Shown: in pieces, positions 15,339-24,852 of the stretch
Layout: every line of letters starts with the position of its first letter
How positions within the stretch are numbered: the first letter of the stretch is position 1
Position numbers and translations under genes: made by a program
The notes under the pieces: generated by a model
What the model was told of the DNA's origin: nothing
The model's input: the letters and a program-made list of their open reading frames with translations, nothing else
Database searches by the model: none
NCBI RefSeq assembly: GCF_014643835.1
Contig: NZ_BMKD01000007.1
Coordinates: 186,001-250,000 of the forward strand
DNA: 64,000 bases
Direction of reading: 5' to 3'
DNA from: Mucilaginibacter rubeus
GTDB taxonomy: Bacteria; Bacteroidota; Bacteroidia; Sphingobacteriales; Sphingobacteriaceae

Positions 15339-16103
15339 ATGTCGATAACTACCGAAGATGAAAAAATTGGAATGCAGCAGGCAAGTGATGCTGTAGCCAT
15401 TACGCTCAGGAGGATGCGGGAGTACGCCAAACCGGGTATCTCTACAAAAGAACTTGACGAATACGGCGGCGAATTGCTGGCACAGCTGGGAGCAAGATCT
15501 GCGCCTTTGTTAACCTACAATTTCCCGGGACATACTTGTATAAGCGTGAATGAGGAAGCAGCGCACGGTATACCTTCGGCCGATAAGATCCTTAAGGAAG
15601 GCGACCTGGTAAATATTGATGTATCGGGGGAGCTGAATGGTTACTGGGCTGATAACGGCGGCTCCTTCGTTTTAGGGCAGGATATCCATGGCTATGGCAA
15701 ACTGGTGGAGGCCTCGAAAGAGATCTTAAAAAAAGCGATCAAAAACATTAAAGGAGGTGTCAGGATCTCGGAGATCGGCAGGTTAATTGAAACTGAAGCT
15801 AAAAAAGCCGGCTACACGGTAATAAAAAATCTGACCGGGCATGGTGTTGGCCGCAGCTTGCATGAAGAGCCGCATGAAGTTGCCAACTACTGCGACAGGT
15901 ATAACACTGCGCGTTTTAAAAAGAATTCGGTGGTGGCGATAGAGACATTCATTTCAACACGGTCGACAATTGCCGATACTCAAGCCGATGGCTGGACATT
16001 AATTGGCAATAAAGGAGGTTTTGTTGCACAGCACGAGCACACCATTATGGTAACCGGCGGTGAGCCGGTAATATTTACAGCGCAGAACGGTATTTGGGAT
16101 TAA
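15339..16103 (+). CDS. map: Type I methionine aminopeptidase
   Basis: A 254-residue enzyme that removes the initiator Met from nascent proteins. It has no N-terminal extension, as in bacterial type Ia. The five metal ligands can be read in order: Asp in VNIDVSG, Asp in YWADNGG, His in TGHGVGRSLHE, Glu in AIETFIS and Glu in QHEHTIMV. The substrate-positioning His is in FPGHTCISVNEEAAHGIP. It is monocistronic with a terminator on both sides. It may be a second copy, as the essential map often lies in the ribosomal protein operon; that cannot be settled here. Confidence 0.93.
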   Translation: MSITTEDEKIGMQQASDAVAITLRRMREYAKPGISTKELDEYGGELLAQLGARSAPLLTYNFPGHTCISVNEEAAHGIPSADKILKEGDLVNIDVSGELNGYWADNGGSFVLGQDIHGYGKLVEASKEILKKAIKNIKGGVRISEIGRLIETEAKKAGYTVIKNLTGHGVGRSLHEEPHEVANYCDRYNTARFKKNSVVAIETFISTRSTIADTQADGWTLIGNKGGFVAQHEHTIMVTGGEPVIFTAQNGIWD

Positions 16104-16159
16104 TTCTTTTGGGGACAGATCAGGCAACACCCCTGAAGTATTTATATTAGATAGCTACT

Positions 16160-16190
16160 AAGCCGCTTTACGAAACCGAGCGGCTTTTTT
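16160..16190 (+). terminator. Rho-independent terminator after map
   Basis: AAGCCGCT / AGCGGCTT stem with a 6-T tail. The upstream arm and loop (AAGCCGCTTTACGAAA) closely match the terminator at 15205 and the one after tRNA-Glu copy 2. Confidence 0.8.
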
Positions 16191-16337
16191 GTGCGTGCAA
16201 TAACAAGCCGAAGGCATACATATCCATTTAAAAACCCCATAAGGCAGAACCGCGTATTTTGGATTTAATTTATCCGTTAACCTGTTATCCATTAGTATTT
16301 TATTAATTTGGAGTAGTTATTAACCTCATTCATTCAC

Positions 16338-19300
16338 TTGAAGCCGTATACATTCCATATTACCCTTTATGACGCTGCGTTTTTTGGGATGCTGTTTATC
16401 GGCCTCACTTTTATCTTGCTTTTATGGTTCGCCAGGAAAACAAACCAGTCGGCAAACCGGTTTTTGGCGATGGCATTGGCAATTGCCGTTTTGTGGATAG
16501 TCCGGATCCTGGGCACCGATATCGGGCTGTCAACCTATATTCATAACTGGGGCCGGCTGCCGCTGCAGTTTTCGCTGGCAATTGGCCCGCTCATTTTCTT
16601 TTATGTACTTAAAATAACCCGGCCGGAATATAAATTCACCCGCAGGGACCTGCTGCATTTCAGCCCCTTGTTAGTCGAACTAAGCGCCCAGGCTTTAGAG
16701 GTGCTGGAAAGTATAAAAACAGGCCGGGAAACTTACGATACGCTGATCTTTCAGCAATTAAACCCTGTATTACAGCTATTAGCATTTATCTCGGTCATTA
16801 TTTATCTATACCTGTGCCGCACGCTGATCGAAAACTTTTACCAGGAGCTAAAATTTAACGGAGGCGACCGGTACCGGCACGAGTTGAAATGGATACATAA
16901 CCTACTAACAGTCTTCGGGTTGTTATGGCTGTTGTGGATCCCTTTTATAGCTGCTGACTATTTATATTATGATTACCAATTAGGCATACAGGCCTACTAC
17001 CCTTTGTATCTCCTGCTAATGTCTACGCTTATCTGGATGGCGGCAAGAGCATTTTTAAGGCCGGAAGTTACCGTACAGGCAGATAACTTACCGGTTTTAA
17101 AACCATTACTACCAGCGGAGCTGAAGCAAAAAGGCGCCTGGTTAAAGCGGGTTGTTAAAGAAAATAATTACTACCAAGATCCTGAATTGAGTTTAAGCTC
17201 CCTCGCCGAAAAGCTCGGTATGCATCCCCATGAGTTATCACGAATCATCAATACGGTACTCAAAAAAAGCTTCAATGATTTTATTAACGAATACCGGGTA
17301 CAGGCAGCTGCGCGGAAAATGCAGGATCCCGCTAATGATCATATCACCCTTTTAGGGATAGCGTTTGAATCGGGATTTAACTCCCAAAGTACCTTTAGCC
17401 GCATTTTCAAGCAGGTGACCGGGAAAAGCCCGCAGGAATATAAAAACAACTTAAAAAAAGAGTACCCATCTTATAAGTTGAGAAGCGATACCCAATTTGC
17501 GCCGGTAGTTTTGAATCATGAAACCGCTCCTAAATGGTCTCATGATAAAACAAACCGCAACTTTATGTTTAAAAATTATTTCAAAATCGCCTGGCGTAAT
17601 TTAACACGCAATAAAAGCTATGCCGCTATTAACATTACCGGCCTGGCCGTAGGCATTGCTGTTTGTATGGTAATCTTTATCATTATACAGTTTCAAACAA
17701 GCTTTGATAGTTTTCACCCAAAGAAAGACCGTGCCTATCGTGTGCTAACCGAATACCATCACGCAGAAACCGGTGATATTACCTATGGCAAAGATATCCC
17801 CTTTCCGTTGCCTTTAGGATTAAAAACGGCTTTCCCCCAAATAGAACAGGTTGCCCCAATTTTTGCAAGCCAGAATGACCAGTTGATTATTCCTGACGAA
17901 AATGGGGCCACGATAAAAATGTTTAAGGAACAAAGGGGCCTGTTTTACACCAATCCATCATTCTTTAAAATTTTCAACTTCCCGCTGCTTGCCGGCTCGT
18001 ACGCTTCATTAAAAGACCCTGACAACGTACTGCTTACCAAAGAGGTTGCTGAAAAGTATTTTGGCGACTGGAAATCGGCAATAGGTAAAACCATTAAATT
18101 GCAAATGGGCGGCTTTATGTTTGAGCATGGCACGGACGTATTAAGAGTGTCGGGGGTCCTGGCTACCATTCCTCCAAATTCTGACTTTCAGCTCAAACTT
18201 GTTGTTAGCTTTGGGACTGGGTTTACCGGAGACTATTTAGCAAAATCTACAGATTGGAACAGAACGGTAACTGATTTTGGCTGCTATATTTTGTTACCCA
18301 AGAACCTTACTGCCGACAATTTTAATCAGCAACTGAGGGCTTATTCACAAAAGGTACAATCTTCTGATAACAAGGACAGTCATATTATACAAGCACTAAA
18401 TGCCGTTCATTATGATTCCCAAACAGGCAACTACAGCAACCAAACAGCCAGCCATCAGTTGCTCAATGTATTGTGGTTAATTGCCGCGTTCATCCTGCTC
18501 ATTGCCTGTGTAAACTTTATCAACCTCTCTACCGCGCAGGCTGTTAACCGGGCAAAAGAGGTTGGTGTCAGAAAGGTTTTGGGGAGCAATAAATCGCAAT
18601 TACAACTCCAGTTCATTGTCGAAACATTTTTGATCGTAGCAAGCGCTGTATTACTTGCAGTTGCTATTACCATGCTTGCATTACCTTATATAAGCCGGCT
18701 TTTAGAGTTGTCGCTTTCATTTAACATATTAAGCAATCCTTCAATTATTTTATTCCTTCTGGCTGTAGCAGTTGTTGTAACCGCATTAGCGGGTTTGTAT
18801 CCTTCTATTGTTTTATCGCGTTTCAATCCTGTTAATGCTTTAAAAAGTAAACTCACAACAGATCCCGCAAAGGGAATTTCATTAAGAAGGGGCCTGGTGG
18901 TGTTTCAATTCATCATTGCGCAGGCATTGATCATCGGAACGCTCGTCATTGTAAAGCAAATGGACTATTTTATGGATCAGCCTTTAGGCTTTGATAAAGA
19001 AACAATTGTTAATATTCCGTTCCGGGTAGATAGTCTTCGAATGAGCAGGCTGAACTATCTGCGCAACCAGCTATTATCCATAAACGGAGTACAAGCGGTA
19101 TGCTATAGTTCGAACACCCCGATTGAAAACGGTAATGATACGTGGAGCGCAGTCAGGTTTGACCACGCAACAAAAGAAACAGGTTTCAAGGCGATTACCA
19201 AATTTGCCGACGAAGGCTATGTACCGACCTACAAGTTAAAGTTGATAGCCGGACGAAACCTTCAGCCATCCCCCTTTACCAGGGAGTTTTTGGTAAACGA

Positions 19301-20009
19301 ATCGCTTGTAAAAAGCTTAGGGATTAAAAACCCCGGGGATATATTGAACAAGGAAATCAGCATATGGGATGGTGTAATAAAATGCCCGGTTGTTGGCGTA
19401 TTAAAAGATTTTAATGACAGGTCTTTCCGGCACGGCCTTGCACCATTACTTATCGCCACAAACATCACCATGTATAATCAGGCCGGCATAAAGCTTAAAA
19501 CCACGAATGTTTTTTCGACGATGCAATCCGTTAAACAAGTATTTGAAAAAACATTTCCCAATTTTGTTTATGAATACCGGTTTTTAGATGATAAGATTGC
19601 AAGTTTTTACAAACAGGAAAATCAGTTAGCCCAGTTGTATAAAATTTTTGCAGCTATCGCGATACTTCTAAGCTGCCTGGGTTTGTATGGCTTAGCCTCG
19701 TTCATGGCTGTACAACGGATAAAAGAAGTCGGCATTCGCAAAGTACTTGGCGCTACGTCAGGCAGCATCGTTTATTTGTTTTCGAAAGAGTTTATTATAC
19801 TCATTGCTATCGCCTTTGCCATCGCCACCCCCATTGCATGGTATTACATGCACCAGTGGCTGCAAGCTTATGTTTACCGCATTAATATCAGTTGGTGGCT
19901 ATTTGCGGCGGGTGGAATGGCAGCAATTGTTATTGCACTTGCAACCATAAGTTTCCAGGCAATAAAAGCGGCGAAAGCTAATCCGGTGAAGAGTTTGAGG
20001 AGTGAATGA
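16338..20009 (+). CDS. Membrane AraC-type regulator fused to FtsX/MacB-type permease
   Basis: An uninterrupted 1223-residue frame joining two proteins. Residues 1-~250 are a multi-pass membrane sensor domain; ~275-371 form an AraC helix-turn-helix (LSLSSLAEKLGMHPHELSRIIN and LLGIAFESGFNSQSTFSRIFKQVTGKSPQEY). From Met410 (ATG at 17565) begins a complete MacB-like permease of the Bacteroidota type (MFKNYFKIAWRNLTRNKSYAAINI), with four transmembrane helices, periplasmic domains and two FtsX repeats ending NPVKSLRSE. The junction ATG is where stand-alone permeases of this family start, so a separate permease could also be made by internal initiation. It is followed by a second permease. The partner ATPase is not in the window. 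Likely role: sensing and export linked to envelope stress, inferred. Confidence 0.88.
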   Translation: MKPYTFHITLYDAAFFGMLFIGLTFILLLWFARKTNQSANRFLAMALAIAVLWIVRILGTDIGLSTYIHNWGRLPLQFSLAIGPLIFFYVLKITRPEYKFTRRDLLHFSPLLVELSAQALEVLESIKTGRETYDTLIFQQLNPVLQLLAFISVIIYLYLCRTLIENFYQELKFNGGDRYRHELKWIHNLLTVFGLLWLLWIPFIAADYLYYDYQLGIQAYYPLYLLLMSTLIWMAARAFLRPEVTVQADNLPVLKPLLPAELKQKGAWLKRVVKENNYYQDPELSLSSLAEKLGMHPHELSRIINTVLKKSFNDFINEYRVQAAARKMQDPANDHITLLGIAFESGFNSQSTFSRIFKQVTGKSPQEYKNNLKKEYPSYKLRSDTQFAPVVLNHETAPKWSHDKTNRNFMFKNYFKIAWRNLTRNKSYAAINITGLAVGIAVCMVIFIIIQFQTSFDSFHPKKDRAYRVLTEYHHAETGDITYGKDIPFPLPLGLKTAFPQIEQVAPIFASQNDQLIIPDENGATIKMFKEQRGLFYTNPSFFKIFNFPLLAGSYASLKDPDNVLLTKEVAEKYFGDWKSAIGKTIKLQMGGFMFEHGTDVLRVSGVLATIPPNSDFQLKLVVSFGTGFTGDYLAKSTDWNRTVTDFGCYILLPKNLTADNFNQQLRAYSQKVQSSDNKDSHIIQALNAVHYDSQTGNYSNQTASHQLLNVLWLIAAFILLIACVNFINLSTAQAVNRAKEVGVRKVLGSNKSQLQLQFIVETFLIVASAVLLAVAITMLALPYISRLLELSLSFNILSNPSIILFLLAVAVVVTALAGLYPSIVLSRFNPVNALKSKLTTDPAKGISLRRGLVVFQFIIAQALIIGTLVIVKQMDYFMDQPLGFDKETIVNIPFRVDSLRMSRLNYLRNQLLSINGVQAVCYSSNTPIENGNDTWSAVRFDHATKETGFKAITKFADEGYVPTYKLKLIAGRNLQPSPFTREFLVNESLVKSLGIKNPGDILNKEISIWDGVIKCPVVGVLKDFNDRSFRHGLAPLLIATNITMYNQAGIKLKTTNVFSTMQSVKQVFEKTFPNFVYEYRFLDDKIASFYKQENQLAQLYKIFAAIAILLSCLGLYGLASFMAVQRIKEVGIRKVLGATSGSIVYLFSKEFIILIAIAFAIATPIAWYYMHQWLQAYVYRINISWWLFAAGGMAAIVIALATISFQAIKAAKANPVKSLRSE

Positions 20010-20183
20010 TTAAGTGGTTCAGGCAAACAAAGATATTAAATGGATTTGGTTCAATACAATATGTTGAATTATTTACTTTTAACAAATTGAATTCTTTAAA
20101 TTGATCGCATAAAGAATCTAATTAAACCCTATGCGAAACGCAGCCGCTAAACCTTAACATCAACCTCACATATCAATACAGCC

Positions 20184-22634
20184 ATGATCAAAAACTATTT
20201 TAAAGCAGCGCTTCGCAATTTCCGGGCGCACCGTTTTTTTACTTTCGTAAATATAGTGGGATTGGCTATTGGTGTCAGTGCGGCCCTGGCTATTTATGTT
20301 ATCGTAAGTTTTGATCTCAGTTTCGATAGGTTTCATAACGATAGTGACAGGATTTACAGGGTCGTAACAGACTTTTCATACATGGATAAGGTAGTAGCCA
20401 AATTGGGCATGGTAAATGGCCCGCTTCCCGCAATAGTAAAAGCAGAAGCAACTGGTATAAAAACTGCCACCCGCTTTTTAGAAATGAAAAACACTGATGT
20501 ACAGGTCCCCGATGAAACATCAAGTCCGGTTAAATTCAGAGGTGAAAGTAGTATTGTGCTGGCTGATGATGAATATTTTAATCTGTTTAATTATAAATGG
20601 CTGGCAGGTTCGCCAGCTACAGCACTTCGAGAGCCATACCAGGTGGTACTTACCTCTGATCAGGCCAGGAAATATTTCCCCAATGCCCCTTACAACCAAT
20701 TATTGGGCAAAACGGTTATATATGACAGCATCAAAACAACCGTTTCGGGTATAGTTCAAACTCCCGCTCAAAATACCGATTTTTATTTTAAGGATTTTAT
20801 ATCCTATCCAACCTGCCTGCATAATGCCAATTTGAAAAACATGACCCGTTTAACCGAGTGGCCGGGTGTGGTGTGGCAATTATTCATTAAGATTGATAAA
20901 CATGCGAATGCCGCTGACATAGAAGAGCGGATCAACGGGTTGCTGAAAAAATACAATAAGGAACTAAGGCCCGGAGACGGCCAGACTGAACATTTACAAT
21001 CATTCCGCGACCTGCATTTCGACCTGGTATATCCCAATCTTGAAAAAGGGAGGCGGGCGAGCAAGACTACGCTATATAGTTTACTCATTGTTGCCGGATT
21101 TCTGTTATTGCTCGGATCCATCAATTTTATTAATCTTTCAACAGCGCAGGCTGCACAGCGGGCCCGGGAAATTGGGATCCGTAAAACTATGGGCAGCAGC
21201 AGATGGCAGCTAATTGTACAGTTTTTGAGCGAAACTTTGGTTATCACACTTGTTGCCATCTGCATAGCCATGGTACTGACACCGGTGATACTGAAATTCT
21301 TTGCAGATTTTATCCCCCCGGGCGTATCTGTTAATTATTTTGATAGCAACCTGTTGCTGTTTTTATTCACACTCCTAATAACAGTAACCCTACTGGCCGG
21401 ATTGTACCCCGCAATTATCCTTTCCGGGTACCGGCCGGTATCTGTATTACATAACCTGCCGAACAAAGATACAGGCAACAGCGGCGGAACGTTGCTTAGA
21501 AAATCGCTGTCAGTTACGCAGTTTATAATCGCCCAATTTTTCATCATGACAACGCTGTTGGTTAATAAACAGGTTTTTTATGCGCTGCATAAAGATATGG
21601 GCTTCAGTAAAGATGGGATCATCAACATAAGTACTCCTCTTAATACGATAAATACTAACAAACAACAGTTATTTAAAGACAAAATAAGTCAGATCCCCCA
21701 GATCGATTTAATGAGTATCGGAAGCGAGCCGCCTGCTGATGAAAAGATCGGAGTATGGGAAGTAACTTATAACGACGGAAAAAAAGAAGTTAAAGCAACC
21801 CTGCAACAACGAAACGGCGACGAGAATTACCTTAAAGTTTACCGTATAAAATTATTAGCCGGCCGTAACCTGCAACCGGCAGATTCACTGACTGCCGTAC
21901 TGGTAAATGAAAAGTATACCCATATGATAGGTTTTCAGAACCCCGCAGATGCTGTTGGGGCATCTTTTGATTATGAAGGCAATAAGAGGATGATAGTTGG
22001 CGTAGTTGCTGATTTTTATCAGAAATCACTCCGGAACCCAATCATGCCCATGTCTATACAAACCCCGCATTACCGGTTTAATGATCGGTTTTTCCATATC
22101 TTGCTAAAGCCTCAAACTACCGGAAATAATGATTGGAGCAATGCCATCGGCAGAATGAGAAAAGCCTGGACAGAGGTTTATCCAGATATTGAATTTGATT
22201 ATCATTTTTTTGATGAAGAGGTAGCCCGTTTTTATGATGGCGAACAGCGCACATCGAAATTACTTGGCTGGGCAACAGGACTTTCTATATTAATCAGTTG
22301 TTTGGGCTTACTCGGCCTAACCATTTTTAATACCAACAGGCGCACACGGGAAATTGGTATCCGAAAGGTACTTGGCGCGTCGGTAACACAAATAGTAAAG
22401 TTATTGTCGTCAGAGATAGCCGGATTAATTATTTTATCTTTTATATTGGTTATGCCATTTGCCTGGTTCGCAATGAATAAATGGTTACAAAGCTATGCGG
22501 ACCGTACGCCAATAAACTGGTGGATATTTGTTCTTAGTGGAATTGGAATGTTGTTTGCCGCATTTTTAACATCAGCTTTTCAAACAATCAGGGCGGCTTC
22601 CTCAAATCCGGTAAAAAGTTTAAGAAACGATTAA
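20184..22634 (+). CDS. FtsX/MacB-type ABC transporter permease
   Basis: An 816-residue permease of the MacB/FtsX superfamily, with the family start MIKNYFKAALRNFRAHRFFTFVNIVGLAIG, a periplasmic MacB_PCD domain, a central FtsX domain (LLLLGSINFINLSTAQAAQRAREIGIRKTMGSS), a second periplasmic domain and a C-terminal FtsX domain (TREIGIRKVLGASVTQIVKLLSSE), ending NPVKSLRND. It works with an ABC ATPase that is not encoded here. It is a paralogue of the permease half of the preceding fusion gene, 174 bp away. Confidence 0.92.
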   Translation: MIKNYFKAALRNFRAHRFFTFVNIVGLAIGVSAALAIYVIVSFDLSFDRFHNDSDRIYRVVTDFSYMDKVVAKLGMVNGPLPAIVKAEATGIKTATRFLEMKNTDVQVPDETSSPVKFRGESSIVLADDEYFNLFNYKWLAGSPATALREPYQVVLTSDQARKYFPNAPYNQLLGKTVIYDSIKTTVSGIVQTPAQNTDFYFKDFISYPTCLHNANLKNMTRLTEWPGVVWQLFIKIDKHANAADIEERINGLLKKYNKELRPGDGQTEHLQSFRDLHFDLVYPNLEKGRRASKTTLYSLLIVAGFLLLLGSINFINLSTAQAAQRAREIGIRKTMGSSRWQLIVQFLSETLVITLVAICIAMVLTPVILKFFADFIPPGVSVNYFDSNLLLFLFTLLITVTLLAGLYPAIILSGYRPVSVLHNLPNKDTGNSGGTLLRKSLSVTQFIIAQFFIMTTLLVNKQVFYALHKDMGFSKDGIINISTPLNTINTNKQQLFKDKISQIPQIDLMSIGSEPPADEKIGVWEVTYNDGKKEVKATLQQRNGDENYLKVYRIKLLAGRNLQPADSLTAVLVNEKYTHMIGFQNPADAVGASFDYEGNKRMIVGVVADFYQKSLRNPIMPMSIQTPHYRFNDRFFHILLKPQTTGNNDWSNAIGRMRKAWTEVYPDIEFDYHFFDEEVARFYDGEQRTSKLLGWATGLSILISCLGLLGLTIFNTNRRTREIGIRKVLGASVTQIVKLLSSEIAGLIILSFILVMPFAWFAMNKWLQSYADRTPINWWIFVLSGIGMLFAAFLTSAFQTIRAASSNPVKSLRND

Positions 22635-22686
22635 AATGCCTTTTGTAAAAACATTCTTTATTATTCTTTCAAAAAACCAGTTTTTA

Positions 22687-22712
22687 TTTAGTGGTGTCAA
22701 GCCACCACTAAA
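22687..22712. terminator. Inverted repeat between convergent genes
   Basis: Perfect 10-bp arms TTTAGTGGTG / CACCACTAAA with a six-base loop lie between the convergent permease and LytTR genes. No U-run follows on either strand, so terminator function is uncertain. Confidence 0.4.
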
Positions 22713-22782
22713 GTCAGAAATTTCTAAGCATTAAACCTTATATCCCCTGAAGTAAATGCCGTCGTATTTTACATGGGGGACA

Positions 22783-23475
22783 TTATTTTAACCCCAGCCT
22801 GCTGCGCAGAAGATCCCGGTAAGTGCTTCCTATCGGGATTTTTTCGCCGTTAATAATAAGCTGATGTACTTCGATCATGGTAATATGTTTAATAGCTACC
22901 ACGTATGATTTATGCACCCGTAAAAAATCCGCTGCGGGCACGAGGTCAAAAATATCCCCCATATTTTCACGCACCAGGATATTTCTGTCTTTAAGGTGAA
23001 TGGTGATATAATTACCGTCTTTTTCCAGGTACAAGATCTCATCTACTTTAACCTGGTAAGTTTGCGGACCGCTTTTGATAAAAACGGTGGGCTCATCCTC
23101 TTTGCTTACCCCATTTTTTGAAGATAGCGCTGCGGCGGCTTTATTTATGGCTGCAAGAAAGCGCTCAAAAGTGATAGGTTTCAACAGGTAATCGAGGGCG
23201 TTCAGGTCGTAGCTTTCTACCGCATAGTGACTATAAGCGGTAGTAAAAATGACCATTGGCCTGGGCGACAAGGTTTGCACCAACTGCATTCCGCTGATAT
23301 CAGGCATATTAATATCCAGAAAAATAAGGTCTACCTTTTCGCGGTTCAGGAATTCGATGGCCTTCACCGGTTCGCGAAAGGTGGCTTTCAAATCAACCAG
23401 GCTGGTTTTAAGACAATAGCGCTCTATCACTTCAAGCGCCTTAGGCTCATCATCAATGGCAATGCAGGTTATCAT
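22783..23475 (-). CDS. LytTR-family response regulator
   Basis: A 230-residue response regulator. The receiver domain has the acidic pocket in CIAIDDEPKAL, the phospho-acceptor Asp in LIFLDINMPDISG and the Lys in DYLLKPITFERF. The C-terminal LytTR DNA-binding domain starts near residue 105 (VFIKSGPQTYQVKVDEILYLEKDGNYITIHL) and includes FLRVHKSYVVAIKHI. It overlaps the kinase gene by 4 bp. Its targets may be the neighbouring permease and outer-membrane genes; this is a guess from position. Confidence 0.93.
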   Translation of the reverse strand: MITCIAIDDEPKALEVIERYCLKTSLVDLKATFREPVKAIEFLNREKVDLIFLDINMPDISGMQLVQTLSPRPMVIFTTAYSHYAVESYDLNALDYLLKPITFERFLAAINKAAAALSSKNGVSKEDEPTVFIKSGPQTYQVKVDEILYLEKDGNYITIHLKDRNILVRENMGDIFDLVPAADFLRVHKSYVVAIKHITMIEVHQLIINGEKIPIGSTYRDLLRSRLGLK

Positions 23476-24620
23476 TCCAGGTCAATTTCGAGTTTAACAA
23501 TATATTTCCCCCGGTCTTCATTGATCTGCAGGTCATGTTTGCCGGGGTACAAAAGATCCAGCCGTCGCTTTACATTCTCGAGCCCGATGCCGCTTTTTTC
23601 ATCCTCCATTTTTTTGATGGCGCTATATTTGGTATTGACACAGGTAAAGATCAGCTTATGGTCTTCAAGCACAATGGCAATATCTATCCCGGATGTTTGC
23701 CCAATAGAAACGCCGTGCTTAAAGGCATTTTCAACAAAAGGGATAAATAGCATCGGAGCGACGACGACAGTTCCCGTCTGCGCAGGGTGATCAAATATCA
23801 CTTTTACCTCATCATCTGCATAACGCAGCTTATTCAGGGTAATACAGTCTTCCAGGTATGCTATTTCTTTGTTTAGCGGCACGCCACCGGCATTGCTGTC
23901 ATAGATCATGTAACGCATCATGCCCGAAAGCTTGGAGATGCCGTCGGCAAGCTCATCATTCCCCTTTTCCTGTGCCATCGAAAACAGGTTATTGAGTGTA
24001 TTAAACAGGAAATGCGGATTGATCTGCGATTTAAGGAATTTGATCTCAGTACTCAGTTGATAGGCCTCCAGCTGATTGCGTACCAGTTCAGTTCGGGCCC
24101 ATTCTTTCAAAAAGAAATAGGCTATTGAAAGCCCGGCCGCAGTTAAAAAAATAAGCAGCATGGTGAGCTGCATGTGCACCCAGTTCCCTATTGCAAAAAA
24201 TGCGCTATGATTTGGTATCAGGTGATTAAGGCCGTCCTTGCCTGCTGCAAAACCAGGGGGCGGAGGCCCAATGGGCAGGCTACTGTTCAATTTAGAACCA
24301 ACCAAAATATAATTGGCCAGAAAGACCAATATAAACCAGCCTGCCGCGGTAGCGATGCCCGCAAATAAGCTTTTATACCGAAGCGCTTTTTTAAAGATCC
24401 AAAATATATTGCCGTAAAACAGCAGGGCCAGAAAAGCGAGTGTAAAGCGGGAATACGGAAAAATGGTGTCTACCTCACTCCTTTCCATGATTTTCCCGTT
24501 GTGGTTTACCCGGATCTTGACTGTTGAGCTGGTTAGTGAATTCAGGGTGTAATACACCCCTATCCAGAACGCCAGGTGGATCAGTATCTCGATGATATGT
24601 TTAACCTTGATACGGTGCAT
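23472..24620 (-). CDS. LytS-type sensor histidine kinase
   Basis: A 382-residue membrane kinase. Four transmembrane segments occupy the first ~185 residues, followed by the His_kinase domain with phosphoacceptor motif FLKSQINPHFLFNTLNNLF and a C-terminal ATPase region (PMLFIPFVENAFKHG, GIGLENVKRRLDLLYPG). It pairs with the LytTR regulator whose start codon it overlaps (ATGA). A -7 box (TACTTTTG) lies only 4 bp before the ATG, so the mRNA may be leaderless. Confidence 0.92.
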   Translation of the reverse strand: MHRIKVKHIIEILIHLAFWIGVYYTLNSLTSSTVKIRVNHNGKIMERSEVDTIFPYSRFTLAFLALLFYGNIFWIFKKALRYKSLFAGIATAAGWFILVFLANYILVGSKLNSSLPIGPPPPGFAAGKDGLNHLIPNHSAFFAIGNWVHMQLTMLLIFLTAAGLSIAYFFLKEWARTELVRNQLEAYQLSTEIKFLKSQINPHFLFNTLNNLFSMAQEKGNDELADGISKLSGMMRYMIYDSNAGGVPLNKEIAYLEDCITLNKLRYADDEVKVIFDHPAQTGTVVVAPMLFIPFVENAFKHGVSIGQTSGIDIAIVLEDHKLIFTCVNTKYSAIKKMEDEKSGIGLENVKRRLDLLYPGKHDLQINEDRGKYIVKLEIDLE

Positions 24621-24624
24621 TCTT

Positions 24625-24632
24625 CAAAAGTA
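24625..24632 (-). promoter_or_regulatory. -7 box very close to the LytS start codon
   Basis: On the minus strand TACTTTTG is a perfect TAnnTTTG match ending 4 bp before the start codon. If used, it would give a leaderless or nearly leaderless transcript. Confidence 0.4.
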
Positions 24633-24852
24633 TATTAAGCTCTGCTTATTCATAAATTATTGATGTTAATATAGCGATTTGCCGGCTAAACGGGCAATTT
24701 TTGAAATCCGGGCTTAAGCCCACCGGCTATTTGTTTTCGGCAGAAGCTCAAATAACAAATATCCATTTTACGCCGAAATGAAGACGCTGTTCATACCAAA
24801 GCTTTTGGTGGATTTAAAGGGCAAGGTACTATTGTTTAAAAATATCCAAATT

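Noticed and set aside
16338-20009. Two genes joined by a sequencing error
   Set aside because: The frame is continuous with sensible codons through the linker and no compensating frameshift is needed; kept as a real fusion, subject to checking.
20804-21271. 155-residue minus-strand frame inside the permease gene
   Set aside because: It lies fully within a well-supported gene on the other strand and its translation shows no domain.
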